Below, in pieces: positions 32,933 to 44,098 of a DNA stretch of 64,000 nt (position 1 is its first letter; the number at the start of each line of letters is the position of its first letter). The DNA is from Bradysia coprophila (taxonomy: Eukaryota; Arthropoda; Insecta; Diptera; Sciaridae), in the NCBI RefSeq assembly GCF_014529535.1, contig NW_023503493.1, forward strand, positions 11,874,001-11,938,000. Reading direction: 5' to 3'. Below the pieces are notes generated by a model. That model was not told where the DNA came from, did no database searches, and saw nothing but the letters and a program-made list of their open reading frames with translations. Both the position numbers and the translations under genes were made by a program.

Positions 32933-33092
32933 CAATGCACTTCAAGCAAAAGTGCTATTAATGACAGCTGCTAAATAGAGTACTTTTTTATGACATTTTA
33001 TCCCCACTTTTTTTACAATGTAAAATTTTGTATGGAGCACTGTCAAGTTTCAGTATCCTATTCAGAGTACCACTTTTGCTTGAAGTGCGTTT
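32933..33092. mobile_element. Family B MITE, 160 bp, 7-bp TSD
   Basis: Begins CAATGCACTTCAAGCAAAAG and ends TTGCTTGAAGTGCGTTT. Flanks CTCTATT and TTCTATT are a 7-bp duplication with one mismatch. Confidence 0.75.
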
Positions 33093-33535
33093 TTCTATTA
33101 CATCCTGGATGGATCAAATTGAACGGGTTACCCCGCATTGATAAAGTAAAATATTTAAAACTTCAAATATCACGAAAGCTACCACGAAATAGTATATTAC
33201 GTACCCGCTTAAAAATACGTTGTTTTTGTAAGTGTGAGGGTTCCCGAACGAGCCGGAAACGAGTGAAATATACAAACAAGCAAGAGAATAATTTACAAGC
33301 AATTACGTATTTCACCAGCGAGCATGTAATAGTATTTTGTGTATCTGTTTTGGACGATTGTTTTTAGGCAATTTCGCGAGTTGTAGCCCGAACAAAGTGA
33401 GCGGCAGTCCCCTGGTATAAAAACAATTTAACAAATGAAATTACTGTAAACATACATTCACTTGCTCACAAAACATTTGGCTATCGTCAACACAACACTA
33501 CACTCAATGCGTACTTTCAATCAAGTGAACATGTG

Positions 33536-33690
33536 AGGACCGAAAGTAAAATGATGACAGTGACATTTACTTTCGGCCCGCAAATACGCAAGCCCACGGG
33601 GCGAAAGTAAAATGATGACAGTGACATTTACTTTCGGCCCAAGGCCTGAATTTTTTTACTTTCGGTCACCATTTGAGGACCGAAAATACA
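33536..33690. repeat. Duplicated CGAAAGTAAA hairpins
   Basis: Two copies of a unit containing CGAAAGTAAAATGATGACAG and TGACATTTACTTTCGGCCC lie about 62 bases apart. Each unit can fold on itself, and further TTTACTTTCGGT/GGACCGAAAA pieces follow. Confidence 0.65.
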
Positions 33691-34365
33691 AACTTTCGCA
33701 GTATAGATTGTGGAAATTGTTATCGTCACTACCACAAAAATCAGCGATGGCACTGCCTTCAAGTCGGTCTTTTGAGATACGAAATTTAAAAATCAAAAGC
33801 ATTTGTTAGGAAATAAAATTTTCGATCACATTGTCCATGAAAATATTGTTCGATAAAGTGACAGAACTGACCGACTTGCCGACAGCGTCAATCATTGAGA
33901 GTCCTGTGAAATAGTGCTCAGATCCACAGTCTATTTGGCCTAAAAAAGAATGAATCAAGGTAGCAATGTTGGGTTTTGGGATGGAAGAGTCAGCTGGCCT
34001 TTCTCGAATGTTAAGTACTTCTACATCTTCTTTTTCAAAATCAACTGTAATTGAATCGCTCTCTTCACCAATGTCCGCATGAGAGAGATGAGTTCGACGT
34101 TTCTATTATCTCGCTTCAGGAAGAGTAACAACAGTTTCAACACTTGATGATAGGGAAAATATCGAGTTATATTTAACTTTATGTCATGAGTAATTTTCTA
34201 CAGCAAATAGTTATCACATAAATCGTAGCAAAAAGATTAATAAATTAAATCCAGACATTGTATGGTCGTGGTTAGACATTATCACTGTTGCAATTCAATA
34301 AAGGAAGCCATGGGTTAGCAAATAAAATTCTCACAAATTTAACATTTTGGTAAAAAAGACAATAA

Positions 34366-35606
34366 TCAATTCGGGCGACAGCAGTGTCGATCCTGTGACT
34401 TTTTATTCTTCAAAAGCAATCCGCACTTCTCACACCGCCACCGATCTCCTCCTGAAATAAATTGAAACGGGAAATTAGTCAAACTGAAAAGTTTATGTAT
34501 CCTCAATCCAACTAACCGCGAGCGTTGTCGTGAAATTTGTCCACTTCAGCGGCAGTCAGTTTCAGAGCAATACTCCAACCGATTTGTGGTTTCAGCGTGC
34601 AATTATCTTGTAGCACGTCGAAACCAGTATGGCCTGCAAACATTACGCTTTCATACGTTGCGTCTCCTTCGACGATTTTAACGTCAACGGCTGTGATACC
34701 AGTAGGAATCTTATCCATGTCAATTACTGGCCAAGGTCCTACTTTACCTCGCTGATTACCATGATCCGTCCAATTACCTTCCACATCGAAAACAACGAAC
34801 GCAGTCAACCATCCACTAATATAGCTGGGGCCGGAACCACCTCCAGAACGATTACAAATTCGATTCCAGAATGCGATGTTTGGTTTATTTCTCATAGCGG
34901 CGATGAACTCTTCCAGAATTGGTTTCAGCATATCGTACCATTTGTCCAACTTGTAATCCTTCAACTTCTCCAGTCGACTTAGGATACTTTCCCAGTCGGC
35001 TAGTGTTCCTTCTAAAGTAACGTATGGAATGCCACACATAAGACAACATGTATATTCAAAGTACTTTTTCATTGTTGCCATGAAGACGATTCCACAGGAA
35101 ATCATGTCCTCAGTGGTGGTTGTTGAAAAATTTGGCAAAATCCAATTTTTCACCGTTTTATCCACGAGATTCTCATCGATTTTCTCCGTCATTTTCGTCA
35201 CGAACAGGTCATAGGGTGCTGCACGAAGTTTTCCACCGATGGTAACGACAAGTTCTTTCTTCCTATCAAAATTGACGAATTGATTGCCGAACTCTTTAGC
35301 ATTCTTATTGATATAAAACGAGAATTGAGTCAATATAGCCGTCCAAATGTCATCAGGACGAATGATCAGATTGTGGTGGTTGTTATAGCAATCGATTACG
35401 GTTCGGACAAATCCATTATTGCTGGGTTGCACTCTCGAAGAGTACGGGGACTCCATTATTACTTCCGTACAATGGTTTTGATTATACAATTGCGATTGTA
35501 AGCAAATTGAGGTTTTTTCTGCTGATGTCTTTTCGGAGAAACTTTTGAAACATTCAGGTTCCTTTTCTGATACACGAAATTTTGTAGAGTTCATAGAGTC
35601 ACTCAT
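34366..35606 (-). CDS. DUF4419 protein, copy 5, 391 aa
   Basis: Exon 1 is 35606-34517 and exon 2 is 34451-34366, with a 65-bp intron using a GTTAGT donor. The start MSDSMNSTKFRV follows the array consensus; an in-frame ATG 26 codons upstream is probably leader. The DUF4419 core is intact. Exon 2 encodes RWRCEKCGLLLKN and then reads about 13 residues farther than copy 2 because the ancestral TAA has become AAT-AAA. Substitutions such as PNIAFWNRICNRSGGGSG show some relaxation but no break. Closest to copy 2. Function unknown. Confidence 0.86.
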
Positions 35607-35775
35607 CGTGATTGAAATGAATTTATTTTTGGTTCTATGTAGATCTATTGACTTAACGTTCTGCGTATTATTTCTGACTCTCAAGGCGGATGGTCACTGA
35701 ATGTGTTGAGTGATGTGCAATATGGCATACAAACAGAGAAATGATAACAGGTGGCGCTGTTTTGACCCCACAGAT

Positions 35776-35918
35776 CAACGCACTTCAAGCATGAGTGGTA
35801 CTATAAAAATAGAGGACTGAAACTGGACAGTGTATCATACAAATGTAAATCATTTTCATGTAAAATATAGTACTTTCTGCAGCTGATCACTATGATCACA
35901 CATGCTTGAAGTGCGTTG
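35776..35918. mobile_element. Family B MITE, type II, 143 bp
   Basis: Starts CAACGCACTTCAAGCATGAG and ends CATGCTTGAAGTGCGTTG. Flanks CACAGAT and CACAAAT give a 7-bp duplication with one mismatch. Confidence 0.78.
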
Positions 35919-35974
35919 CACAAATGCATACAAACAAAAATATGTAATCAGTCAAAAAACCCTCAAAGGGTAAA

Positions 35975-36245
35975 TGTGACGCAAGTCCTTTATCTTACTT
36001 ACAAAATACCTAATATCGCCAAGGGTGACGCATTGTGCGTCGTACGCAAAAGTTTTATCAACAAAAAATTGACTCAAAAAATTTGTGAAAGAAAATTTTA
36101 CAACAAGAAATTTGTGTCACAAGTGGAAGATGTTGAGGAATGTATTGTTAGGAAAATGGTTGTAAAATGTACTGAAAGAATTTAAACGAAAGAAAACCGA
36201 ATCATCTGCCACTTGTGACGCAAATTTCTTGTTGTAAAAATTACT
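35975..36245. repeat. GTGACGC family fold-back repeat
   Basis: AATTTTACAACAAGAAATTT with TCACAAGTGG at 36094-36135 pairs with CCACTTGTGACGCAAATTTC and TTGTTGTAAAAATT at 36208-36241. Upstream is GTGACGCAAGTCCTTT. This block precedes the 109-bp satellite, as the related block at 48770-49010 does. Confidence 0.65.
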
Positions 36246-36329
36246 TTTGTAAGTATGTCATTTCGACAACATCAAAAAACCTTATGGAAATTAAAAAATG
36301 CTAGAGAAATCAGTCTGAATCCCAAAATC

Positions 36330-36780
36330 TAGAAACCAATCTTCGTACACCTCACTTATATCGAAAATAACCCAAATCCATCGAAAAATCCGATGGAAGT
36401 TAGGAAGTGCCAGAGGAATCATCTGTCATCCCAAAAGTTAGGAACCAACATTGTAACACCTCACTCATGTCGAAATTAACCGAAATCCATCAAAAAATCC
36501 GATGGAAGTTAGGAAGTGTCAGAGGAATCATCTGTTATCCCAAAATTTATAGAGTCAACCTTGAAATACTTCACTAATGTCGAATATAACTCAAATCCAT
36601 CGAAAAATCCGATGGAAGTTAGGAAGTGCCAGAGGAATCATCTGTCATCCCAAAATTTAGGAACCTTGGAACACCTCACTCATGTCGAAAATAACATAAA
36701 TCCATCAAAAAATCCGATGGAAGTTAGGTAGTGCCAGAGGAATCACCTGTCATCCCAAAATTTAGGAACCGACTTAGTGG
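36330..36780. repeat. 109-bp satellite array, locus 1
   Basis: About four tandem units of the 109-bp repeat with GATGGAAGTTAGGAAGTGCC, AGAGGAATCATCTGTCATCC and AACACCTCACTCATGTCG. Units are mildly diverged. The same satellite forms a second array at 49120-49830, 12.5 kb away. Confidence 0.85.
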
Positions 36781-37626
36781 AAGTTAATACTTAATGATCC
36801 CAACAATTCCCAACAAGAAATACATCCCAAAACAACACACATCATTCACCACATTACCATCAATATCATACAACAAAATATAAAACTCACACACACGCAT
36901 ACAAATTGGCTTTTATATGGCAGTTGTATGGAGACTTTGGGGAGCTCCAGCTCCCAAGATATGAGTTTTTTTTTGCATTTTTTCCATTCTTATTTTTGGG
37001 CCAATATTAGCCTATAACCAAAATTTCAGGAAAATTTATAGAAACGTTTAGGAGTTGCTGGATCTACTTTTCCATAGGAACTAACTAACTAACGTAGGCG
37101 ATTTCAGTTATCTGAAAAAACGAAATGCTTATTTGCATACAAACATCATGTGATAGCTCGTTGAACTCGTATGGATTCCTAGATTCCAGATATCCTAGTT
37201 TAAGGGTCGTTAGAGTTAAGGCGGAGAAGTCAAAAAGTTACTATAAATATGCTTCGCCGTCCTCAAAATTTTTTTGTTTAAACATTTTTGGTGGTGGACT
37301 TGATCTGGTTTCGTCAAGCGCAAAACCAGCGAATGTAAGATAAATTCGTTATATGATTCATTCGTGAAAAAATATTTAAACGATTTTATTTCTGCACACG
37401 GTTATCAAGGCTTTAATATTACGTCGAATGACAACATGAAAATTGCCTCGATTTAGCTGTGTATAAATAGAAAATGCTTTAATATAACATCTAGTAGCTT
37501 CTGTGTAGTAACATTGTTGGCTAAAGTATACGTATGGCGAGAACTTATGTATAACATGATAAGGCTTCAACCAGGGCTGTCCATAGACCATAGTCGGGCT
37601 GTCTGCCTTATTGTGTCTTTACTTCT
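36781..37626. other. Dispersed-repeat tail of the satellite, no gene
   Basis: After the satellite comes sequence with CCAAAATTTCAGGAAAATT and ATGTGATAGCTCGTTGAACT, paralleled downstream of the second array at 50000-50215. No coding signal. Confidence 0.5.
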
Positions 37627-38864
37627 TCATACATACATATCGCACAGCGCACAATAACCATATGACTTATTTTCTGAAACATTAGAAATCCGTAAATGGG
37701 CCAGAAAACAAATTAACTTTTGTTGAACTTACCACGAGCAGTTTCATGCAATTTTTCCACTTCATCGGCAGTCAATTTGAGAGCAATGCACCAACCTATC
37801 TGGGGTTTCAATGTGCAACCATCTTGCATCACTTCAAAACCAGTATGACCCGCCAGCAATAAGCTTTCATATTCCTCTGGTTCTTCGATTATTTTAACGC
37901 CAACGGCAACAATACCAAACGGAATCTTTTCAATGTCAATCAATGGCCATGGCCCCGAAATTAGATCACTGTACATGCAACGTGCCATCGTATCATTGCT
38001 ATGATCCGTCCATTTACCTTCCACATTGAAAACAGCGAACGCAGTTATCCAACCACTTATGTAGCTTGGACCAGAACGACCAGTCAAATGATTGCAAATA
38101 CGATTCCAGAATTCGATGTTTGGTTCATTGTTCTTGGCAGCGATGAACTCTTCCAGAATTGGCCTCAGCATTTCGTACCATTTGTCCAATTTGTATTCCT
38201 TCAACTTCTCCAGTCGACTCAGGATGCTTTCCCAGTCGGCTAGTGTTCCTTCTAAAGTGACATAAGGAATGCCACATTTAAGACAACATGCATATTCAAA
38301 GAACTTTTTCGCCGTTGCCATGAAGACAATTCCACAAGAAATGATGTCATCAGCGGTGGTTGTTGAAAAATTTGGCAGTATCCAATTTTTCACCGTTTTA
38401 TCCACGAGATTTTCGTCTATAGCCTCCGTTAATTTAGTTACAACAAGGTCATAGGGCGCCGAACGAAGCGATCCATCGATAGCGACTACAAGCTCCCGTT
38501 TCCCATCTAAATTAATGAATTGGCTTCGGAATTCCTCGGCGTTGTTATTAATGTAGAAGGAGAATTGGGTCATTATTGCCATCCATATATCATCAGGACG
38601 AATGACCAAGTTATAGTGTTGATTATAACAATCGACAACGGTCATAACAAACCCGTTATCGCTAGCATGAACTTTTGAAGAGTACGGTGCCTCCATCAGT
38701 AGTTCCGTACAGTGGCTTAATTTGTACTGTGCCGATTGGGAGTATATTGATTTTGTAGCGCTTTCCTTGTCTGAGTCGGTTCTATTTTCCACAAAAACGT
38801 TGCAACCCTCGGCTTCCTTGTCTGCGACTCGGAATTTTGTTGAATAACTCGTAGATTCACACAT
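37627..38864 (-). CDS. DUF4419 protein, copy 6, 392 aa
   Basis: Exon 1 is 38864-37733 and exon 2 is 37673-37627, with a 59-bp intron. This is the most diverged copy together with copy 1; both carry the insert HSND/NTMARCMYSD before SGPWPLIDI. The DUF4419 core blocks VIRPDDIWMAIMTQFSFYIN, NWILPNFSTTTADDI, CGIPYVTLEGTLADWES and SGPSYISGWITAF are conserved. The short final exon encodes YGYCALCDMYV, so CxxC survives although the neighbouring residues have changed. The start at MCESTSYSTKFRV is the first Met of the frame. Confidence 0.86.
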
Positions 38865-39075
38865 TGTATTTTCAACGTCGTTTTTACTTTGAATTAAATT
38901 TTAAATTGTTAAGGCCTTCCGTTTGAATAATCAACTATTAATCAAGTCACTTTTGACATTGTATTTATGACTCAATGCCAATATGTAATAACGAATGCAG
39001 AAAGGAAAATCGATTTGGATCCAATGTCTTCAGATGTGCGGATGCGCACATAAGTTCAGTAAAATAGAGCAGGAT

Positions 39076-39237
39076 CAACGCACTTCAAGCAAAAGTGCTA
39101 TTAATGACAGCTGCCAAATAGATTACTATTTTGTATGAAATTTTATCCCCACTCTTTTTACAGTGTAAAATTTTGTATGGACCACTGTCAAGTTTCAGTA
39201 CCCTATTTAGAGTACCACTTTTGCTTGAAGTGCGTTG
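39076..39237. mobile_element. Family B MITE, 162 bp, perfect 7-bp TSD
   Basis: Starts CAACGCACTTCAAGCAAAAG and ends TTTTGCTTGAAGTGCGTTG. GCAGGAT lies on both sides (39069-39075 and 39238-39244) without mismatch. This is the best-preserved copy and defines the element ends. Confidence 0.88.
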
Positions 39238-39456
39238 GCAGGATCTATAATATATTTAGGTTTCTCTATAGAAGCGAAAACCTGAGCCTGAGGAAATAAG
39301 TTATTTGACGCGAGCTTATTTTTTCCACTTTCTTGCGTTATTTGACGTGCCAAATTTTCTTCAGCCGTTGTATGTCGTAAATGCATTCTACGGGAAATAC
39401 TTTAAATAATTTTGTCATTGTAGTTATCCCGAGCAAAGCCGGAGGTACTCCACTAG

Positions 39457-39813
39457 TTAGTATATAAAACCACATCGTTTCTTCGAGTTAATCATACCAT
39501 TCCCGATCTCAGCTGCAGTGTTAGGCCAAAATACGGTATTGCATTGTCCGTGTAGTCCCACAAAGAAGTGATAATAAATTGATTTAAAAAAAGCTCTCGA
39601 AACCTCTTTAAAAGCGAAGACACAAATTTGGTGTTTAGACTTAACAGTTCTATCAAAAGGTTGGGTGGTAGTAGTCGGGACATCTATTGCTCTTTCACTA
39701 GCAAACCTTTTTGGCTGCTCGATTTGAGGCAATTTTGCATGCGATATATTTGGATTAAACTCTAGTGTCAGGAATATAAAGGCCATATACCGCCGTCGGG
39801 ACGTCAAGACCAT
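39457..39813 (-). CDS. Hypothetical 118-aa ORF, possible secreted protein
   Basis: Begins MVLTSRRRYMAFIFLTLEF and ends GMINSKKRCGFIY, with a moderately hydrophobic stretch early that could be a weak signal peptide. I do not recognise it. Its composition is less AT-driven than surrounding noise ORFs, but there is no duplicate or motif to support it. Confidence 0.25.
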   Translation of the reverse strand: MVLTSRRRYMAFIFLTLEFNPNISHAKLPQIEQPKRFASERAIDVPTTTTQPFDRTVKSKHQICVFAFKEVSRAFFKSIYYHFFVGLHGQCNTVFWPNTAAEIGNGMINSKKRCGFIY

Positions 39814-40057
39814 TACATCACTAGGGACGTAGTAATAGTAAAAATTGATTTACCTTCCTGCTCTCAGATACGGTAAGTTCATTATACCGACCAACTATGT
39901 GATAAAAGATTGTGTGATTTTATATGCCGTAACACCGCTAATAAAAAAGAGGAGTTCACAACACAAGACCTCAATTGTCGGTAGAACACAAAAGTAAACC
40001 AAACCCGCGCCTTATACGCACTCATTGTATTTCCACATCAATTCTATCGCTACCATA

Positions 40058-41888
40058 TCAATGCCGTGGAACCTTAAAGTCCGGCTCGTCACCTCCCTTA
40101 TTCTTCCGCTTATTCATTATCGACTGAATTTTTTGCCATTCGCGATCTAGTTCCGCTTTTTCGCTCTTTTCCGTTTTGTTTTTCCTTGTCTTTCGGCCGT
40201 CTTGCATTTTCACTCCATATTGGAAAGCAGCTTTCGGCAGGGCCTCTTTCGTGCTCATGTAATCCGAATATTCTTCCTGAGTATCGAAATCCCAACGACC
40301 TGCGAAGCAAACAAAAATGGTCATTGAGCACAGACGCGTAACGTACAAATTATGTCATTTGAACTTACCGATCGGTCCCTTTTTGTTGCCCAAATCCATT
40401 TTTGTGTAATCCACCTCATCATCGGAATCTTCGATGGCGTCATCCATTTCTTGGAGTCCTGGATAGCATTCAGCATAGCCTTCCGGTTCTGCAGTTAGTT
40501 TGGATATCAAATTTGTTGAAATCTTTGGAGGTGGGGGAACTAATAATTCAAAAAAGGAAACAAATGGTAAGTTAGCATCATAATCACTTCCGTTCAACCA
40601 CATAAGTCTTACGCGTGATAGCTCCAGCTTCCTTTTCTTCTTGTTCACTTGACTTATCGAAATAGTTTCGATTTCTTCGCGAACTTTCTCCGCTGGAAGA
40701 TGGTTTAGATGAGCTGTCGTAACTACTCTCACCAGTTCGACGCGGTCGATAATCGCCGATGTCGTCGTAGATAGAGACATCTTTTTCTCGTCTATTTCGA
40801 TCCGAACGATCATATCGTTCCCGATTTCGACCTCGATCTCTGTCTCGTTCTCTATCTCTTTCCCGATCTCCTCTTGTTTCTTTGTCTCTTTCCGGCTCCT
40901 TTATCAACGGCTTGTCCTTGTCTCTTCGTTTGTTTTTCTTACCGCGACCACCCTGTCTCAAATACGACAAAATCTGTGCTAGCTTGTTGATTACAATGTC
41001 ATTTGTTGTTAGTGTTTGAATGTCTGCATGGGTTACTGGTACATCAGCCTTAGATCGGATTAATGTGGTTGGTATGTCGGATTCGGCATTTTCATCTTCC
41101 AACTCGATCACATACGCCATGCGACCTGGTGCAAATAAATCATTCCTTTCAACATGCCGTGATCGGTAGAATGTGACAATGTTGTGGATGTTTTTCCCCA
41201 TTATCGATCGATATTCCGGTTCTTCAGTGAGCGTTTTCTCCTCCTCTTTTTCCTTTTCTTCGGCTTCTTCTGCCAACTTTTCCATTTCCACTTCTTGTTC
41301 GTGCTCTTTCACCACAATCTCACTGCGCACCTTCTGCAACAACGCATAATCCAGACCTTTTACCAAATGCGTGTGCTCCATGTCACCACCCAAGAACTTT
41401 GACTCCTGAATCATTTGTCTACGTCTTTCGGCAGCGTCCAGGCCAGATTTCAGATCCGGTGCGACAGCACGGTATGCTCCACCAGTAACATCCATGGCTT
41501 GATAATCAGGATTAGCACCATCACGACGTTCACGAGCTCGATCACGATATTTGTCGGCCAATTCTTGCAGTTTATTGTCCTCCTGTTTCTTCAGAGCCGC
41601 ATAAAAGTTCTTCTTCTTTCGTCTAGCTTCGTGCCGTTCTGATGGAGGTGGCATTGCTTTACTGCTGCTAAAATTCACCAAAATAATCGTCAATGCATTC
41701 CAGTTGTGACTTTGTGAAATATACAAACGCTAATCGTACCTTGAACTGGCCATTGCCTCTCGAACCGATCCGGATGCATGTCCAGAACCTGGCGGAGCGC
41801 GAGGTGTCATTAAAAGTTTTCGAAAATCGTCATTGGTTAGCCGTTGTGACGGTGTGTCTTCCACACCGTGATCGTTATCCTGTGGCAT
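40058..41888 (-). CDS. IK: Protein RED (IK), spliceosomal, 538 aa
   Basis: Four exons, 41888-41740, 41667-40613, 40539-40369 and 40299-40058, join in frame to 538 residues, close to the usual 550-560. The N-terminus has LTNDDFRKLLMTPRAPPG; the RED_N domain follows with KYRDRARERRDGANPDYQ and ESKFLGGDMEHTHLVKGLDY; GRMAYVIELEDE and IPTTLIRSKADVP are conserved; then comes the RD/RE-rich repeat (about residues 305-325) that names the family. The C-terminal RED_C block reads YAECYPG, DSDDEVDYTKMDLGNKKGP, RWDFDTQEEYSDYM and LPKAAFQYGVKM. RED is a nuclear component of the pre-B spliceosome that interacts with SMU1. The gene is divergent to the CANT1-type gene that starts 546 bp away, so the two may share a promoter region. 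Confidence 0.97.
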
Positions 41889-42433
41889 TTTTACGGTGTT
41901 TTTCGCGAGATTCGGATTCGATAATGGAAAATTGATTGATTTTGAACAGAGAGTTCTATCTTTTACAAGTTCTTGCCATCACTGAATGACATTAGTGACA
42001 TTTAAAATGATTGCGTTTAATACGTCCGTTTCAGGAGATCATCACATCACAAAGAGTTGACCAGGTTCGACGGTTTACTGATCATTTAGATGTTTCTTGT
42101 TCCAAGTTTCTTTAAAATTTCTTTTCCAAAAAGCTGCCCAGAACCACGACAAGTCGCAGGAGTGCTCACCTATAAAACCAATTTTGAACATAAAGTTTGT
42201 GACAACGGCTCTAAACGTTCTCATCTAAAGGGTTGGACACTTCCGAAAAGGTTTTGACAGCACGACAGCTGCTTTTATGTGACATGCGCAAACACATAAC
42301 TACTTTTAGTGAGTGATGTGTCTAGATGATCTCAGTTGTGAATCGTTTTGGTAAATTTCTCTCGTCTCCCAATTAAATGCACCTGAAGCCTAGTCAATCG
42401 CAAGGAAATAATGACGAAGACAACAGTTGACTG
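41889..42433. promoter_or_regulatory. Bidirectional intergenic region, RED/CANT1 paralogue 1
   Basis: The 545 bp between the divergent ATGs of RED and the first apyrase must hold the 5' UTRs and promoters of both. No TATA box or other core element stands out convincingly. Confidence 0.4.
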
Positions 42434-43831
42434 ATGCAGCCAGACAGTTCCTACTCTTTCGCTGATTCAACCAGCAATATGTACATCCGTTTTGATTGGA
42501 GAAAATCACTGCGAAGTCCTCCATCGTATCGCATCGGTACCACAACGTTTCGTTTTCACTTTCATTTTGTGTTCATCATTATCTGTTTGGCCACATTAAT
42601 ACTACTGTTCTACTATGTTAAGCCGGGCTCGCGATCATCGTACTCGGATAATCTATTTGAAAAATTTCACCCTCCAGTCCATCAAAGCTACAACTACACA
42701 TATCCATTGAGTGCGCCGATCATTGGCAGTGGAATGAGAACATATCGCATCGGAATCATAGCTGATTTGGACAAGGAATCGCGAATTGTCGGCCAAAATG
42801 CATGGAAAAGCTACTACAAAAAGGGCTACATCAGCTACAAAGAATCAACGGAAGCAATTGCAGTGTCCTTTGACGCCGATCCTGTGTTAGAATTACGGAA
42901 TGGCTACTCGCTGAATGGTCGTGGCATGGAACTATCCGAATTGGTCACGTTCAATGGGAAACTACTAACATTCGACGATCGAACTGGTCTGGTCTTTGAG
43001 TTGAACAACGAAAAAGTTACCGTGCTGTGGCTGTTAATGGATGGTGATGGCAAAACAGCGAAAGGATTCAAATCTGAATGGGCTACCGTTAAAGACGAGA
43101 CACTGTACGTCGGTTCCATGGGAAAAGAATGGACGACTTCGAGCGGTGAATTCGGAAGTTTCGATCCAATGTATGTGAAGGCTGTGTCGATGAGTGGAGA
43201 GGTGAGCATGGGGGTTCGCGTTGTTGCATACTTTATCAGCGACATTTTCTTTTTGGTATTAAGGTTCATCACGTCAATTGGATATCGAATTACAAGAAGA
43301 TCCGAGAGGCGGTTGGTATCCAGTGGCCGGGCTATATGATTCATGAGTCGGGAATGTGGTCGGCGGTTCACCGAAAGTGGTTCTTCCTGCCGAGAAGATG
43401 CTCGAAAAATACGTAAGTATTGACGGCCTGGAGGTCCATGGATTTTGTTTTTAGTCGACCAAACTAACAACAGTTGCTTCATAGATACAACGAAACTCTA
43501 GATGAGATGATGGGATGTAACTTGTTAATTAGTGCCGAGGAAAATTTCAACAAAGTCAAAGTAGTTAAGGTATGTTTGATTCCACTACCAGCTAGGCCAT
43601 AAAGAACTCAAAACGTCCTTTCAGCTCGGAAACTACAAACCAACACTTGGATTTTCAAGTTTTAAATTCGTACCTGGAACTGATGACTCAGTTATTGTTG
43701 CCCTTCAGACCGAAGAACTCAATGGCAAAACATCCACTTTCATCACCGCGTTTACCATCACAGGGAAATTGTTGTTAGCGCCAGAGCGCATCGAAACGGA
43801 TCTGAAGTATGAGGGATTGGAGTTCATTTGA
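42434..43831 (+). CDS. CANT1: CANT1-type apyrase (soluble calcium-activated nucleotidase), paralogue 1, 402 aa
   Basis: Exons 42434-43201, 43264-43412, 43485-43569 and 43625-43831 join to 402 residues, matching the usual CANT1 length near 400. A single N-terminal membrane segment (about 41-61, [17 protein letters not shown]) makes it a type II protein of ER/Golgi or plasma membrane; the catalytic five-bladed propeller faces the lumen or outside. Family blocks visible are [77 protein letters not shown] and KYEGLEFI. The enzyme hydrolyses UDP, GDP and other nucleoside di/triphosphates with calcium and in Golgi supports glycosylation. The same fold serves as salivary apyrase in blood feeders, but the retained membrane anchor argues for the housekeeping role here. 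Confidence 0.95.
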
Positions 43832-44098
43832 GTTTGTCGGACAGGGTACAACAGTTGTTTGAATTTTATTTATATTTGTTAATATGCCAGTCAATGCCGT
43901 ATCTATTGTCGGTTGAGGAGCGAACTCACTTTTGTATTACACCGAAAATTTCCGTATTAATTTGATGAATCCAAAATAATTTACACGAAACGTTTGTGAT
44001 GTAGCCATTATGCGTTAAAGTTTTAGAGAAAACGGTTTTTATTTTCCAATTAAACAGAAATAGACTTAAATCGAGCTGTGCCATTCTGCGCGTTTCGT

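Larger units (their letters stand above)
32310..34365. other. Spacer with MITEs and hairpin repeats, no gene seen
   Basis: Contains the family B element at 32933-33092, a family A repeat scrap at 33340-33410, and the TTTACTTTCGGCCC hairpin pair at 33536-33680. From about 34130 it matches the 3' flank of copy 2 near 19440. Small ORFs show no coding character. Confidence 0.55.
38865..40057. other. Spacer; family B MITE and one doubtful ORF
   Basis: Contains the perfect-TSD MITE at 39076-39237 and a possible short secreted-protein ORF at 39457-39813, both listed. Nothing else recognised. Confidence 0.55.

Noticed and set aside
36330-36780. CRISPR-like array of about 109-bp repeats
   Set aside because: Units are contiguous, with no unique spacers, and the genome is an insect's; it is a satellite.
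42904-43482. 192-residue minus-strand ORF opposite the apyrase
   Set aside because: Antisense shadow of the CANT1-type exon, without family features.
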